A stretch of DNA of 64,000 bases from Nitrosospira briensis (GCF_900115125.1 NZ_FOVJ01000001.1:529852-593851); one strand, 5' to 3'. Shown: positions 18,401-27,224, counted from the stretch's first letter. Numbers and translations are program-made. The notes: generated from the sequence alone by a model not told the origin.

Positions 18401-18684
18401 GTGCGCAGGTAGCCCTCGTTGGCGATACGCTCCTGGTAAAAAGTCAGCACATCGGCCACAGTGGCCCACGCGTCGAGCAGCGCCATGGCGGGATCGCTCC
18501 TTTCCCGCGTTTTCAGGGCCGCGAGCTCAGGGAAATCCAGGCTCGACAATCGCGCACGCATGGTTTCGAAAAAAGTGCCGTGAGTCCCTGCGCGATATCG
18601 CAACTTGCTCAACCCCGGCCGGTTGTCCGCGGGGAGCGGGGTGAGAACGTCGGGGCCTTCACAGCAATCGCAGGGCTGTTTCAT
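15400..18684 (-). CDS. Baseplate J-like protein (Afp12-type)
   Basis: 1094 residues, opening MKQPCDCCEG, with the AMALLDAWATVADVLTFYQERIANEGYL segment typical of putative baseplate assembly proteins of contractile tails. The C-terminal region (about 800-1040) resembles the gpJ/gp6 fold: TFGNGERGARLP, then RDQARKNVPLALLALDRLVSTSDY. It would form part of the baseplate wedge that surrounds the spike and triggers sheath contraction. The ATG overlaps the stop of the other J-like gene (ATGA at 18681-18684), as expected for an Afp11/Afp12 pair. No catalytic function is expected. Confidence 0.85.
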   Translation of the reverse strand: MKQPCDCCEGPDVLTPLPADNRPGLSKLRYRAGTHGTFFETMRARLSSLDFPELAALKTRERSDPAMALLDAWATVADVLTFYQERIANEGYLRTATERRSILEQARLVGYRSRPGVAASVYLAYTIEKDMLPVEIPRGAKVNSIPAPGEQMQAFETSEPLMARHEWNALKPRMTQPQTPRSILQPRSIQQPGGSVYLKGISTNLKPNDVLLMDFGIDGADPLPFRVYEIKPDSKADRTQVFFRSWNGGDPARQIIEELAKTCDSRGHDLPEAYNALKIRNRIGQELTDRLNARATTQELTEYLRYLYPKLSLWEQGVKNVREKMKNGETEEQIISWVNHVTALLAGALNVLGNDAIKRPSRVEATTAVKPAPGQENIELFLGQLKAPPSIPPANAKELARPVKSTFSAQAEIFPKLISTLSPRLNSTLYPALGNAEVTEKPGIKVYALRKAASLFGHNAPKEPRYEPYYTEEEQEKGPGTFNPHAGNLRPQNEWCEWALANDEKANIAYLDTVYEQVLSGSYAVIQRQKQNCEAEGEYVPIVKNITHAVAISRGEYGLTAKTTRLTFAEKWWDAKRERAAPLEQSSLEALPCPEKDDFKLVRTTTVYCQSEELALAEEPAQYEICGDEVELDGVYDGLEPGRWMIVSGERTDLAGTSGITASELVMLAEVVQKTQTTTQIVGMDHGDNKNKEKPLPGDKLHTFIKFDKKLAYCYKRETVTIYANVVKATHGETRREVLGSGDASKAFQSFELKQFPLTYVSAPTVSGIASTLEARVNDIEWHEAGNLSALGERDRKFITFQNDDEKTTITFGNGERGARLPTGQENIRAVYRSGIGKPGNVRASQISLLATRPLGVKAVINPIRASGGADKESRDQARKNVPLALLALDRLVSTSDYADFTRTFAGIGKAAAIRSTGGRQHFVQVTIAGAEDIPIDESSDLYRNLNAALHRHGDPHMPIQLKVRERLALVISANVRIHPDHLWEILEPKIRTAMLEAFGFEKLELGEDLLLAEAVRVIQNVRGVIYVDVDVFDKISETELLAGFSVSAPAGQREEAAKPVMPKLLHRIPIEANQLAYLAPEVPDTLILQEIKT

Positions 18685-21575
18685 TTCCCACCTCTCAATG
18701 TCAATTCCAGTCTGCCGTTCTCCGGAAAGCTCAGGTCGTTATCCAGCTGCGCAATCTCCATCGGGCCAAGCGCCAGCACGCCGGTTTCAAGCGCATTCCT
18801 GCCGGTAATGCCAAGCCGCTGCAATTCCATTACCCTGACAGTTTCCACGCCTTCCACTGACTTGGCGATAGCGATCAGTTGCGAGAGGTGGACGCCTCCG
18901 CCGAAACTCAGGTTATCGGGGTGAAAAAATCCCTGCCTCCCCTCGCCAATCTTTACTCCGCCCGTACTGCTGAAAACCCTGAGGAGCTCGCGCTTTACCT
19001 GACTCCGCGCATATTGCGGCAGCACGCAGACTTCCATCGCGAGACGGAGCGGAACCAGGTGGGCGGGCGTAACGGCAAGATCATGGCCCATACGGCGGTA
19101 ACGGTAGAGATATTCTGTTATCTCCGCGAGTAATGGACTGCCGGCTTCGTCCATCGCCTCCTCCTTGTATAGGGGATCAACCGCCACGCGCGCCTCATAC
19201 CAACTGCCTGCCCAGCGCAACTCCGCCATCGCGTTCTGAACATTTGAATTTCGCGCGGCCAATGTTGCGTAATCTTCGGCGGTGATGGCGCGTTCGAGTC
19301 CTGTGCGAAACGCATGTGGCGCAAACAGCTTCACCTCCGCCGCCGGTTCAGGTGCAGTCCCGCCGAAGGCAGGCAACGGATTGCGGGGGAGAATCAAGTC
19401 TGCGCTCAACGTGCTTTCGCGCAGCACCAGATAGTTGATGGTATCCCGCCCCACGTTTCCGGCGGGGCCGTTGCCTACCCGATACTCCGCCATGAAACGT
19501 ACCCCTGCAGCCGGGACCCGGCCCAGATCGCCATCGCCGAAGCGCAGGCGCGCGCGCCCATCATCATCTGTCTCGGCAACAAAGTGCCGATCTTCAGCAG
19601 CGCTATCGAGAAGGTCATATTCGGGTAGCCAGACAGAACCAGCAGCGGAAGCCTCATCTTCCACAAACTCCGGCAGACGAAGGCGGGGCAGGGCGCGTCG
19701 CGGATCCTGCGCCAACAATGCAGAAGCGGGAGCGACCGGCGGCAACGGCTCGCCAAAGGTGAGCGGCGCATGTTTCAGTGCCGGATTAAATCGGGCAGCC
19801 ATCATGGTGCTCTCTGTTACGCTGCCCTCGCACGCACACTCATGAATAATCGTCTTTGTTTCCACCGGCCCCACCGGCTCGTCGACATGGCGGCCATGAT
19901 CGACGAGGACGACATTGCCTCGCGCCACACTCATGTTACCGATGCGCCGGCAATCAGGTGCGGGCATCCGCGCGGAGAGGCAGAGAGAGAAGGGCAGGGC
20001 ATCCTCAAATGCCCACTCGATCTCCAGTACGAGCTTGTCGAGCAAGCCGTCTATTGACGGTGTGACCTTTGTCAGCCGAACGGCATGACGACGGGAAGGA
20101 TCCGCATCGGCGGGGTTATTCGTAGTGGGTCCGAGCACCTCTTCGAAAATCAGCACGTCGCCCGGCTGGAGATTGAGTATTCGCTGAGGTGCCGGTTTTT
20201 TAGCTGGGCTTGCGTCCTGAGCGCGTGGGGGGTTGCCGGCGCCGGCATCTCCCGAGGGTTCGATGGGTTTGTAGGCGGCTGTCTCCTTGTCAGATTCGGC
20301 CTCCTTCTCTTTATAGGCTCCGGGTCGCTGGTCGGAGTGAGATTTTGATTGCTCGTAGGATTCCGCAGGCTCGGGTGGCTCAGCCTTGGCATAGCCTCCA
20401 ACCCGCGTTTCAGCCCCGGTTTCCCCTGTTTCGGGTATCCTGTCGCCAGTGGTCTCTGGCTCCCTCTCGAGGAATGATTCCTCTCCTGGCTGCGGCTCGC
20501 TGGTTGCTTGCGCTTCATCCAGCAATGTGGCGCGGATCGTGCCCTTGGGCAAACAACATTCGTTGTCACCCCAGGTATAGAAATACATCTCGCTGTGTGC
20601 GGCGCGGAAGTTGAGTTCCTCATCAGGTACTGAAGTCAGCGGCTCAAATACTTCGTACAAATTACCCGGCACACGATTCAAGTACTCCTGATTGACTACG
20701 TTGCCACTAGTCGTTCTGATATCCCGAAAGCCGGTAATAAAGTAAAAATCTTTCGCGCGCAGGGGTGGAAGATTGGCAGCTGTCCACACAGTAACCCAGG
20801 AACGGGCATTATTCCCCTCGTGCATGCGGTAGTCCACCAGCCGGGCGTGGCGGCGCACTGAAATGCGCTGCCTTGCGGTATCAAGATATGCCTCGGTCGC
20901 TACCGCATCCTGGTAATAGCTGAGGTAATCCGCCACGTATGCGAGCAACTCGACCAGCGTAATGCCGATGTCGGGGATGTGGCGCTCCCGCCAATCCGGC
21001 ATGGTGAGGGCAAGACGATCCAGGATCAGCTGGCGAAAGCTTGCGTAGTCCTTTGCAAGATAATTGATCTCGGGAGCGAGAAATGTTTCAGGTGGGCAGG
21101 CGGGATCTGTCTTGCAGTCGAGATCACTCGGACAATCGACTTTAAAGCTGAACTCGAGGCAAGCATAGCGCGGATCAAAACCCTGCAAGGAGCGGGGGCT
21201 GTTGCTCGCCCCTTTTTCCTCTTCTTGCTGGTATCGGCCTTCCTCCGTTTCCGCCGATTCGTCCTCCACGAGGCACAAGCGGTAGGTGGAAAAGTCGCCA
21301 GGCCTGTCAAGGGTAATGTAAAGGCAATCGTCGAGCTCCTCATCATGCGCGCGATCAATCCTCACAGCAAGGCACTTTATGCCGCGGATGCGATTGCCGC
21401 CTTCGATCCGCACGTTCTTCGCTGTTATATTTTCAGGCACCGTGCCAAAAAAATGCACGCATAGAGAACGCTGGTCCGCCGACACCTCAAGAAAATCCAT
21501 GCCGTTCCAGTCGGAATTGCCGAACAGCTTGTTGCGGCGCTCTTCGACCCGGCAGATCAGATCGTTACCGTTCAC
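18681..21575 (-). CDS. Baseplate J-like protein (Afp11-type)
   Basis: 964 residues from a GTG at 21575. This start gives an 11-base overlap with the gp25 gene, has a purine-rich GGGGGGTG upstream, and begins at recognisable sequence; the longer frame to 21800 lies inside gp25. Hallmarks: INYLAKDYASFRQLILDRLA, DIGITLVELLAYVADYLSYYQDAVATEAYL, and a C-terminal gpJ-like half with LRFGDGDLGRVP and FRTGLERAITAEDYA. It pairs with the Afp12-type protein in the baseplate wedge. Odd: residues of about 350-460 are a glutamate/proline/serine-rich, probably disordered insertion. Confidence 0.86.
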   Translation of the reverse strand: MNGNDLICRVEERRNKLFGNSDWNGMDFLEVSADQRSLCVHFFGTVPENITAKNVRIEGGNRIRGIKCLAVRIDRAHDEELDDCLYITLDRPGDFSTYRLCLVEDESAETEEGRYQQEEEKGASNSPRSLQGFDPRYACLEFSFKVDCPSDLDCKTDPACPPETFLAPEINYLAKDYASFRQLILDRLALTMPDWRERHIPDIGITLVELLAYVADYLSYYQDAVATEAYLDTARQRISVRRHARLVDYRMHEGNNARSWVTVWTAANLPPLRAKDFYFITGFRDIRTTSGNVVNQEYLNRVPGNLYEVFEPLTSVPDEELNFRAAHSEMYFYTWGDNECCLPKGTIRATLLDEAQATSEPQPGEESFLEREPETTGDRIPETGETGAETRVGGYAKAEPPEPAESYEQSKSHSDQRPGAYKEKEAESDKETAAYKPIEPSGDAGAGNPPRAQDASPAKKPAPQRILNLQPGDVLIFEEVLGPTTNNPADADPSRRHAVRLTKVTPSIDGLLDKLVLEIEWAFEDALPFSLCLSARMPAPDCRRIGNMSVARGNVVLVDHGRHVDEPVGPVETKTIIHECACEGSVTESTMMAARFNPALKHAPLTFGEPLPPVAPASALLAQDPRRALPRLRLPEFVEDEASAAGSVWLPEYDLLDSAAEDRHFVAETDDDGRARLRFGDGDLGRVPAAGVRFMAEYRVGNGPAGNVGRDTINYLVLRESTLSADLILPRNPLPAFGGTAPEPAAEVKLFAPHAFRTGLERAITAEDYATLAARNSNVQNAMAELRWAGSWYEARVAVDPLYKEEAMDEAGSPLLAEITEYLYRYRRMGHDLAVTPAHLVPLRLAMEVCVLPQYARSQVKRELLRVFSSTGGVKIGEGRQGFFHPDNLSFGGGVHLSQLIAIAKSVEGVETVRVMELQRLGITGRNALETGVLALGPMEIAQLDNDLSFPENGRLELTLRGGK

Positions 21576-21933
21576 CTGGCACCCCCCGCGTGAAGGTCTC
21601 GTTACGGATTTCGCCCGTGCGCCGCAGGATATAGATGATCTCCACCGTGAGCGAAGAGTCACGGCTGGTGACTTCGAGTTTGCGCACCTCGATGAGATCC
21701 CCCAGCCAACGCTGCAGGCCGGCCTGTATCGTGAACTGCAAGGCAGTTGCCAATTCCGGACTATTAGGTTCAAACACCATCCCCAGCAACCCGCTCCCAA
21801 AATCCGGGCGGTTGACGCGCTCTCCAGGACTTGTGAAGATAAACTGCTCGATCATATCGCGAATGTGATCCGCGTCATGTGTAGCAGCGGTACGGCCACG
21901 GCTGTCGAAATGGAAGGGAAAATCAATTTGCAT
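21565..21933 (-). CDS. gp25/GPW-type baseplate wedge protein (Afp9-type)
   Basis: 122 residues. The HIRDMIEQFIFTSPGERVNRPDFGSGLLGMVFEPN stretch, containing the PGER and PDFGSGL motifs, is diagnostic for the gp25/GpW lysozyme-like family of baseplate proteins, which initiate sheath attachment. Length is normal for the family. It is the first gene after the PAAR-like gene, separated from it by 299 bases holding a palindromic repeat, and it overlaps the next baseplate gene. Confidence 0.93.
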   Translation of the reverse strand: MQIDFPFHFDSRGRTAATHDADHIRDMIEQFIFTSPGERVNRPDFGSGLLGMVFEPNSPELATALQFTIQAGLQRWLGDLIEVRKLEVTSRDSSLTVEIIYILRRTGEIRNETFTRGVPGER

Positions 21934-22099
21934 TGTTTCTCTTGCTCCTCTTCTACAACTTGCGAGCTTGAAGTTCCGTTTTACTTCTTTGCAACCTGAC
22001 GGTTGGGTATCACGACCGTCTCCGGGTTGGGTTTTCCGTTTATCCCGATGTCTCCCAGGGCTCCTGATGGCTATTTGATGGGTTTCGGCTTTCAGCCTT

Positions 22100-22163
22100 C
22101 ACCCATCCTACCGTTGCGCTGGTTTGGCGCTGTAGGATGGGTGGAGCGAAGCGTAACCCATCG
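22100..22163. repeat. Palindromic repeat, GTAGGATGGGTGGAG family (copy 1)
   Basis: CACCCATCCTAC (22100-22111) is the exact reverse complement of GTAGGATGGGTG (22132-22143). The unit continues GAGCGAAGCGTAACCCATC. Two related copies lie at 35550 and 36233. It sits in the 299-base gap between the PAAR and gp25 genes, which holds nothing else that I recognise. Confidence 0.75.
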
Positions 22164-22232
22164 CTCGAATCCATCATTGCAACTCATTGAACGTAATTCA
22201 CCAGCGTAATTCCCCGATCCCCATCGAGTTCA

Positions 22233-22547
22233 TCAAATCCCCTTCACCCGAGTCTGGGTCGTTACAACCGTGAGCGGTGTGCCGGTCGGCGTACAGGTCG
22301 CCTGGCTATCCTGCAACAAAACCGGCATATTCCCCGCCTTTACGCGGGTCGCGGCGGTAGTCCACTGGGCCGTTGCGCAGGGGCCTCCTGCCTGCGGTGT
22401 CAGCTTGCAACCTGCCACTGTAAAAGGCTCCGTTTGCGTCACGATCTGCTGGTTATTCACCTTGACGCGCATATTGGGAACCGTCGCCTGCGCCTGGCCC
22501 GAATGGGCGCAAATCACCGTGGCGCCCACATGCAATAAATAGCCCAT
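22233..22547 (-). CDS. PAAR-like spike-tip protein (Afp10-type)
   Basis: 104 residues, opening MGYLLHVGATVICAHSGQAQ with repeated short beta units and several His and Cys residues, as in PAAR-like and DUF4280 tip proteins that cap the spike and bind a metal ion. Gene order directly after the gpV-like spike supports this. A GGGAGAAG ribosome site precedes the ATG. The product would sharpen the spike and may also carry effectors. Confidence 0.75.
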   Translation of the reverse strand: MGYLLHVGATVICAHSGQAQATVPNMRVKVNNQQIVTQTEPFTVAGCKLTPQAGGPCATAQWTTAATRVKAGNMPVLLQDSQATCTPTGTPLTVVTTQTRVKGI

Positions 22548-22584
22548 GAATTCTTCTCCCTCGCTTCCGCCAAAACCTGTGAAC

Positions 22585-23076
22585 CTATGTCACCTCGAGT
22601 GCGCCGCTATTAATGGAAACCTGATTGCCGCTGAGCTTGACGCTGGCACCCTGGCCGTTAGTGACCTCGATACTGGACGAATCCATCACGATCTTCATCC
22701 CTGCCGTGGTCTCGATCGTTATTCCGCCTGAACCCGCCGAATCGTTGATCGTAATTGTTGCCACATTCGTCTTCAGCACCTTCATATCTGCATTGGCAGG
22801 GGAGGCCGGGACTTCCCCCTGGGCCCAGAAGCACCCCGTCCAGACCGGGTATTCCGGGTCTCCATGCTCGAACTCGATCCAGACCGAAGCATTCGCTGGC
22901 GGGATCAAAAACAATCCCACGCTTTTCCCTGCGTAAGGCAAAGCGGGCAAAGCCCACCCGCTCTCATTTTCCCCGAACACATCCGGAACCCTGGCGCGGA
23001 TGCGCCCCATGTTATTGGGGTCGCTGTTGTTACTCACCACCCCCCGGAACTTGCCGTGAAAAGGCGGTCCGTTCAT
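22585..23076 (-). CDS. gpV-like spike protein (C-terminal half of Afp8)
   Basis: 163 residues. The OB-fold region (KFRGVVSNNSDPNNMGRIRARVPDVFG, then GLFLIPPANASVWIEFEHGDPEYPVWTGCFW) is typical of phage baseplate assembly protein V. The remainder is a repeated beta pattern (ITIETTAGMKIVMDSSSIEV) expected to form the trimeric beta-helix needle. Its ATG overlaps the stop of the gpD-like gene (ATGA). In the Afp and PVC systems the two modules are fused in one protein; here they are separate cistrons. Confidence 0.88.
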   Translation of the reverse strand: MNGPPFHGKFRGVVSNNSDPNNMGRIRARVPDVFGENESGWALPALPYAGKSVGLFLIPPANASVWIEFEHGDPEYPVWTGCFWAQGEVPASPANADMKVLKTNVATITINDSAGSGGITIETTAGMKIVMDSSSIEVTNGQGASVKLSGNQVSINSGALEVT

Positions 23077-24185
23077 CTCAATTGATGTTTCGTTGATCCG
23101 CGTCCTTCACGCTTCAACGTGAAGCTCTGCTTGTACTCCCCGCGCTTGATCCGGTGGGTAACCGATTCGACGTAGTATTCCCCGTCAAAGCTGTTGCCGA
23201 CCCCGCTCACACCTACAAGGTGATGCGCACGCAGAATTCGGCCGTAGCGCACGGCATCCACTTCCCCCGTGCCTGTGACTGCATCGGAGGACTCCTGCGT
23301 GGAGGCGAGGCCCCGCTTTCCCGCCAGTGCTGCATTCAGCCTCGCTGTGTCGCGAGCCAAGGTGCTACGCAGGGGTCTTGAGATGCGTCGCGCGAGCTGC
23401 GGGTACGAACTCGAGGAGGGTTCGACTGGAAGCATCTGCCTGCTATCCGGATCGAGGTAGAATATTCCGGGATCGGCCGGCCCCAATGCGTCATACCTGA
23501 AGGTGATGGGCGTATCGACGTTGGTGTACGGACCCATGTTCATTTTCAGAGCAGGTTGCGCCTCTCCCTGCCGTTTCTGCGGGCCCCAGTAAGCAATGCA
23601 TTTGCCCGGCTCAGTCGTCGGCTCAACGTAGAAAACGAAGCTGTTTCGCTCTGCCAATGCCCGAATATAAGCAAGATCACTTCCCTGCTGGGCCGGGCGG
23701 CGGTCGTTGTCGCTGGGCGTCACTTCACTTTCTTCGACATCGGCTTCCAACTCCAGGTCACGGTAGGCTTCCAGCAGGTGCCTCACTATGACCGAATCCG
23801 ACTGGTCCGGATATGACTTATTCGCTTCGTTGAGATTCAGCTTGATGCCGATGTCCAGCCCGTCGACATGCAACTTCGATCCTCCCGCCTGATTGCTGGG
23901 AATAACCTGGTGCTGAGTGATCAACCCGTCGATCAATACCTCCCGCCGGGTACCGATCGAGATCACTACGATAGCGCGGTTGGGCGGCTCGAGCAGGCCG
24001 CTCTTGAGCAATTCATAGTCAGCACCTTTTTCCCTGCCCAGGCTGAAATTCATCCTGAAACCGTCAAGTTCCTGCTCCCCGCTGGTCACTTCCAGGTCGA
24101 TCAACGCATCCACGACCTCATAAGGCGCAGGATTCGGCACCGTGGGGCCGATAAGCAATTGCAAGCGCGCGCCGCTGCCTGGCAT
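23073..24185 (-). CDS. gpD/VgrG-like spike hub protein (N-terminal half of Afp8)
   Basis: 370 residues related to phage late control protein D and the gp27 part of VgrG. Visible features are a beta-rich start (RLQLLIGPTVPNPAPYEVVDALIDLEVTSG), a central DLAYIRALAERNSFVFYVEPT segment, and a C-terminal YYVESVTHRIKRGEYKQSFTLKR closing. It forms the symmetry-adapting hub between the tube and the needle. It starts one base after the LysM gene stop and overlaps the gpV-like gene, so hub and needle are made in a coupled way. Confidence 0.88.
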   Translation of the reverse strand: MPGSGARLQLLIGPTVPNPAPYEVVDALIDLEVTSGEQELDGFRMNFSLGREKGADYELLKSGLLEPPNRAIVVISIGTRREVLIDGLITQHQVIPSNQAGGSKLHVDGLDIGIKLNLNEANKSYPDQSDSVIVRHLLEAYRDLELEADVEESEVTPSDNDRRPAQQGSDLAYIRALAERNSFVFYVEPTTEPGKCIAYWGPQKRQGEAQPALKMNMGPYTNVDTPITFRYDALGPADPGIFYLDPDSRQMLPVEPSSSSYPQLARRISRPLRSTLARDTARLNAALAGKRGLASTQESSDAVTGTGEVDAVRYGRILRAHHLVGVSGVGNSFDGEYYVESVTHRIKRGEYKQSFTLKREGRGSTKHQLR

Positions 24186-24186
24186 A

Positions 24187-24519
24187 TCAGATCGTGCCCC
24201 CTAAATCCAGCGGTATCCGTAACCGGCGGCCGATTTCCTCTGTCAGCGCCTGGGGAAGCATTGCATTATTTGCATCGCACATGCGCCAGAACTGTTCCGG
24301 GTCGCCCAGATGACTCGCCGTAATGTTGTCCAGCCGCTCGCCCTGGGTGACCACATGCTCGGTCGAGACAGGTTCATCTCGCGGCTTTGAAAGCGGAGGA
24401 AGAAAACGGCGGCGCAGATAAGCGATTTCACGCGGTTCGGTTTCCCCCTCTTCGGGAGGCATTTCATACTTTGCAATCTCGATGCCGTGATAACGACTGG
24501 TAACAGGAAATATCACCAC
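24187..24519 (-). CDS. LysM-domain hub protein (C-terminal part of Afp7)
   Basis: 110 residues with a C-terminal LysM-type domain: EHVVTQGERLDNITASHLGDPEQFWRMCDANN, then GRRLRIPL. In eCIS the LysM module contacts the hub or peptidoglycan-like surfaces and is usually fused to the tube-initiator part. The start is GTG (24519 or 24516) with AAGGAG about nine bases upstream. It is followed immediately by the spike hub gene. Confidence 0.82.
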   Translation of the reverse strand: MVIFPVTSRYHGIEIAKYEMPPEEGETEPREIAYLRRRFLPPLSKPRDEPVSTEHVVTQGERLDNITASHLGDPEQFWRMCDANNAMLPQALTEEIGRRLRIPLDLGGTI

Positions 24520-24554
24520 GAGTGAACTCCTTTTTTACGTGCCAATGAATGTAT

Positions 24555-25205
24555 TCAGGCTGGTGCGCCCGACGCATTGTTGACCGCGCTTTTCAGGTTT
24601 GTGGCGGCCAGCGCTTCCTTCGCAATCTGGTGCGCCATGAAGAGGTTGTAGCCGGGGTTGTCGACTTTGAGGTCGAAGTAGCTCAGCACGGTGAGCGTCA
24701 GGTCCACCTTCGCAAGGATCGGGTTGAGGTTGACATCATAGGCTTCCTCCGTGATGCTGAATCCTGTAACCCGCACGGGCAGCACCCGCGACTTTCCCCA
24801 GACGAATAACGTAATCGGCGCTTCCGGCGGCACGATCTCTATATCACCGTTTCTAGCGAGCGCCTCGTTTTTGATGACAAACTCGCTCTTCGGGTAAAGC
24901 AGCACTTCCAGCGCCGCAAGCACGGGCGATACGCCTTCGTCCAGCGCAAGGCGATCCACCTGCTCCAGTTGGTCGGTCGCATCCACCTCGATATTGAGAG
25001 TGATCGTCTCCTTGGGCGGCCCGGTAAGCCGAAAGGCTTCCGACCGGTCGCTCGCATCGCCACCGCCGGTTGAGCGCGCCTCCAGTCGTCGCGTCATCGT
25101 ATCCGGGTTGTACTGGAAGACGATCCTGGTGGCGACAGGATTCTTCTGATCGACACTGAAAAGGGCGCCTTTGATGAGGCGGGGGGAGCGGGGGAAGGGG
25201 GTCAT
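24555..25205 (-). CDS. eCIS tube-initiator protein (N-terminal part of Afp7)
   Basis: 216 residues from the ATG at 25205, where the typical opening PRLIKGALFSV begins. A TTG at 25259 would add 18 residues of unremarkable sequence. Family features: VFQYNPDTMTRRLEAR, then the GPPKETITLNIEVDATDQLE strand and LFVWGKSRVLPVRVTGFSITEEAYD, as in the proteins that link the tube to the hub in Afp- and PVC-like particles. The neighbour downstream carries the LysM part. No strong ribosome site is visible for either start. Confidence 0.8.
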   Translation of the reverse strand: MTPFPRSPRLIKGALFSVDQKNPVATRIVFQYNPDTMTRRLEARSTGGGDASDRSEAFRLTGPPKETITLNIEVDATDQLEQVDRLALDEGVSPVLAALEVLLYPKSEFVIKNEALARNGDIEIVPPEAPITLFVWGKSRVLPVRVTGFSITEEAYDVNLNPILAKVDLTLTVLSYFDLKVDNPGYNLFMAHQIAKEALAATNLKSAVNNASGAPA

Positions 25206-25450
25206 TTTAATAGTTTGTTCATTATGGAGTCGAACAGTGATTTGAATCAAACTCTTCAAAAGCTAGAACGCTTCTTTTCAGAAAGCGGAAGATATCCCCT
25301 GTTCATTATTTGTTATCAAATTAATTTTCCTTGATTGGAACAACCTAATCATCGGTCTAGTTTGTAAATATTTTGTTCCTGTCATATCTCATTACCGAGC
25401 TCATTTTTTCTACCAATCTATACACGGCCAAGTTTCAATTTTTTTTTCAA

Positions 25451-27106
25451 TCAGGGTGGGCTCCCCGATCTCTGCACGGCAAACTCGGTAAGATGCTCTC
25501 GCTCGAAGAGAACGGCAAATGTAAGCCGTGAAAAACGGCGCCCGCCCGGGCGGTCAAAAAGGCTGTTGAACTCGGGAGGTTGATCAATCCTCGCATGGAG
25601 GAAGCCTGTCAGTTGATCTCTTCGGCTTATGCCCAGCGGTATCTCACCTAGATCTCGAGGGGTCGAATCATTCCAGTGTAAGAGGGCTCGGTTGTTTTCA
25701 TCGATTTCTATAGCATACGTTTTGGTGGATTCAAGGCTCGCGAGCTGCTCTTCGTACTCAACCCCTATCATGTCCTGAATACCTCTGCTTGCTTCCTCCC
25801 TAGCCTCCTCGGATGAGCTAACCCGCTCGGTTTCGAAGCGTTCCCGGAAGGGGGTATTCCCGCTGGCCGGGTAACCGAGTACACGGAGCATCTCGCTGAA
25901 ATATACTTCTTCCCTTCGGGCTCCCATTTCCCGCTGTAGCCCTTCGGAACGAGTATGAACGCGAGGAGAACGGTGCTGGGCGAATATTGACTCTGCTTCC
26001 GTATCTTGAAGAATGTGGGTATATTCATGAAGCAGAGCAATAGTAACCCCAGTAAGTCCTTCCGCGGTTGAGAAAGGTCGTACACGCACTTGATCGCGCA
26101 CCCAATCGTAGGCAGCACCAACGTTGAAGGCAAGGCTAGGGTCAAAACGAATGACAAAGTTTGGTTGTCCTAAATCCGCGACTAACCGATCAAGTACCCG
26201 CAAGGCGCTTTGTACGTACGTATTGCCTGAATTTAACCATGGTTCCCCAGCTTGACCCGTGGCCACCAATTGCCGAAGCCGAACTGGGAGACTCCGAATA
26301 AAAGCTCGCAAATTCTCGAACATTGACTGCTGTTCAGGCAAAACGCGCGGACGCTCGTCCTGTATCCGTGCGGCAGGAGGTCTAACAGCTTCCCCTACGG
26401 AGACCTGACGTTGCAAGCTGAATCGCGCCGAAGTTGGAGAAAATGGAGCACTACAATTCTTTTGCTTAGTGTTAACTGGAAAGTTATTTTGCTGCACTAC
26501 ATGTGTCAACTCATGAGCTATTAATCGCTGTCCTTCACGCTTACTTGGCAAAAATTGTCCTGAGCCAAACACAATGTTATTCCCCACTGTATAGGCCACT
26601 GCATTCACATCCCGTGCCGATTGCTCGGCAGCTGAGCCGGTATGTACTCGTACTTGTGAGAAATCGTAGCCAAAGCGTAATTCCATATCTTGTCTTATCT
26701 GGGCTTCAAGTGGTTTCCCAGAGTTAGCAAGAATGCGATCGACGCTACGAGGTGCTCCATAGAGCAGAGCGGCGCCATGATCAGTGAAACGTTGAATTCG
26801 GAGGGGTAGCCCTACGGGAAGGGCATTTGGCGGCATAGACGTCACCTGATCGGCAATACGATCCGCTTCCTTTTCCAATGGCTCGTCGCTCGCGCCGATT
26901 GTTAGCTTGCGCTCTATCGTGCGATTGAGCGACTTCGTTGTACTGCCAGCTTCCCTTTGCAGACTTTGCTCTTTCTCGGCACAATTACTACATTGGCTCC
27001 CCCAAACATGGGAGCCGCCGCAAGCACATTTCCTTTGCAGGATTCCCGATGCTGGCAAAGGATCAGTCTTTGTCTGACTTTGCGTTTGTGCAGTGATGCG
27101 ATTCAT
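25451..27106 (-). CDS. DUF4157 eCIS-cargo candidate with second HExxH domain
   Basis: 551 residues from the ATG at 27106 (MNRITAQTQS), matching the starts of the two paralogues. The N-terminal module has a CxCG...CxxC knuckle (Cys27, Cys29, Cys39, Cys42), IERKLTIGASDEPLEKEADRIADQV, and the DUF4157 core ending in HELTH (198-202). After a linker, the C-terminal half carries another zincin motif, HEYTH (360-364), with an acidic region following, so it is probably a metallopeptidase or a decayed one. Known: DUF4157 domains mark cargo in contractile injection systems. The gene lies between the ATPase block and the baseplate block. Target and specificity are unknown. Confidence 0.8.
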   Translation of the reverse strand: MNRITAQTQSQTKTDPLPASGILQRKCACGGSHVWGSQCSNCAEKEQSLQREAGSTTKSLNRTIERKLTIGASDEPLEKEADRIADQVTSMPPNALPVGLPLRIQRFTDHGAALLYGAPRSVDRILANSGKPLEAQIRQDMELRFGYDFSQVRVHTGSAAEQSARDVNAVAYTVGNNIVFGSGQFLPSKREGQRLIAHELTHVVQQNNFPVNTKQKNCSAPFSPTSARFSLQRQVSVGEAVRPPAARIQDERPRVLPEQQSMFENLRAFIRSLPVRLRQLVATGQAGEPWLNSGNTYVQSALRVLDRLVADLGQPNFVIRFDPSLAFNVGAAYDWVRDQVRVRPFSTAEGLTGVTIALLHEYTHILQDTEAESIFAQHRSPRVHTRSEGLQREMGARREEVYFSEMLRVLGYPASGNTPFRERFETERVSSSEEAREEASRGIQDMIGVEYEEQLASLESTKTYAIEIDENNRALLHWNDSTPRDLGEIPLGISRRDQLTGFLHARIDQPPEFNSLFDRPGGRRFSRLTFAVLFEREHLTEFAVQRSGSPP

Positions 27107-27224
27107 TTCCGATTCCCCATACACTGACTGAGTAATTTTTTATCCGAGCCCAGCTAATTGACATATATGAGGCAAAGTGCGGGCAACTTTGCAAGTAGAA
27201 GGAGCATGTCTTTTGGGTAAACGT

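Noticed and set aside
21576-21800. 75-residue N-terminal extension of the Afp11-type protein
   Set aside because: It lies wholly within the gp25 gene and looks non-homologous; the GTG at 21575 has a purine-rich site and begins at recognisable sequence.
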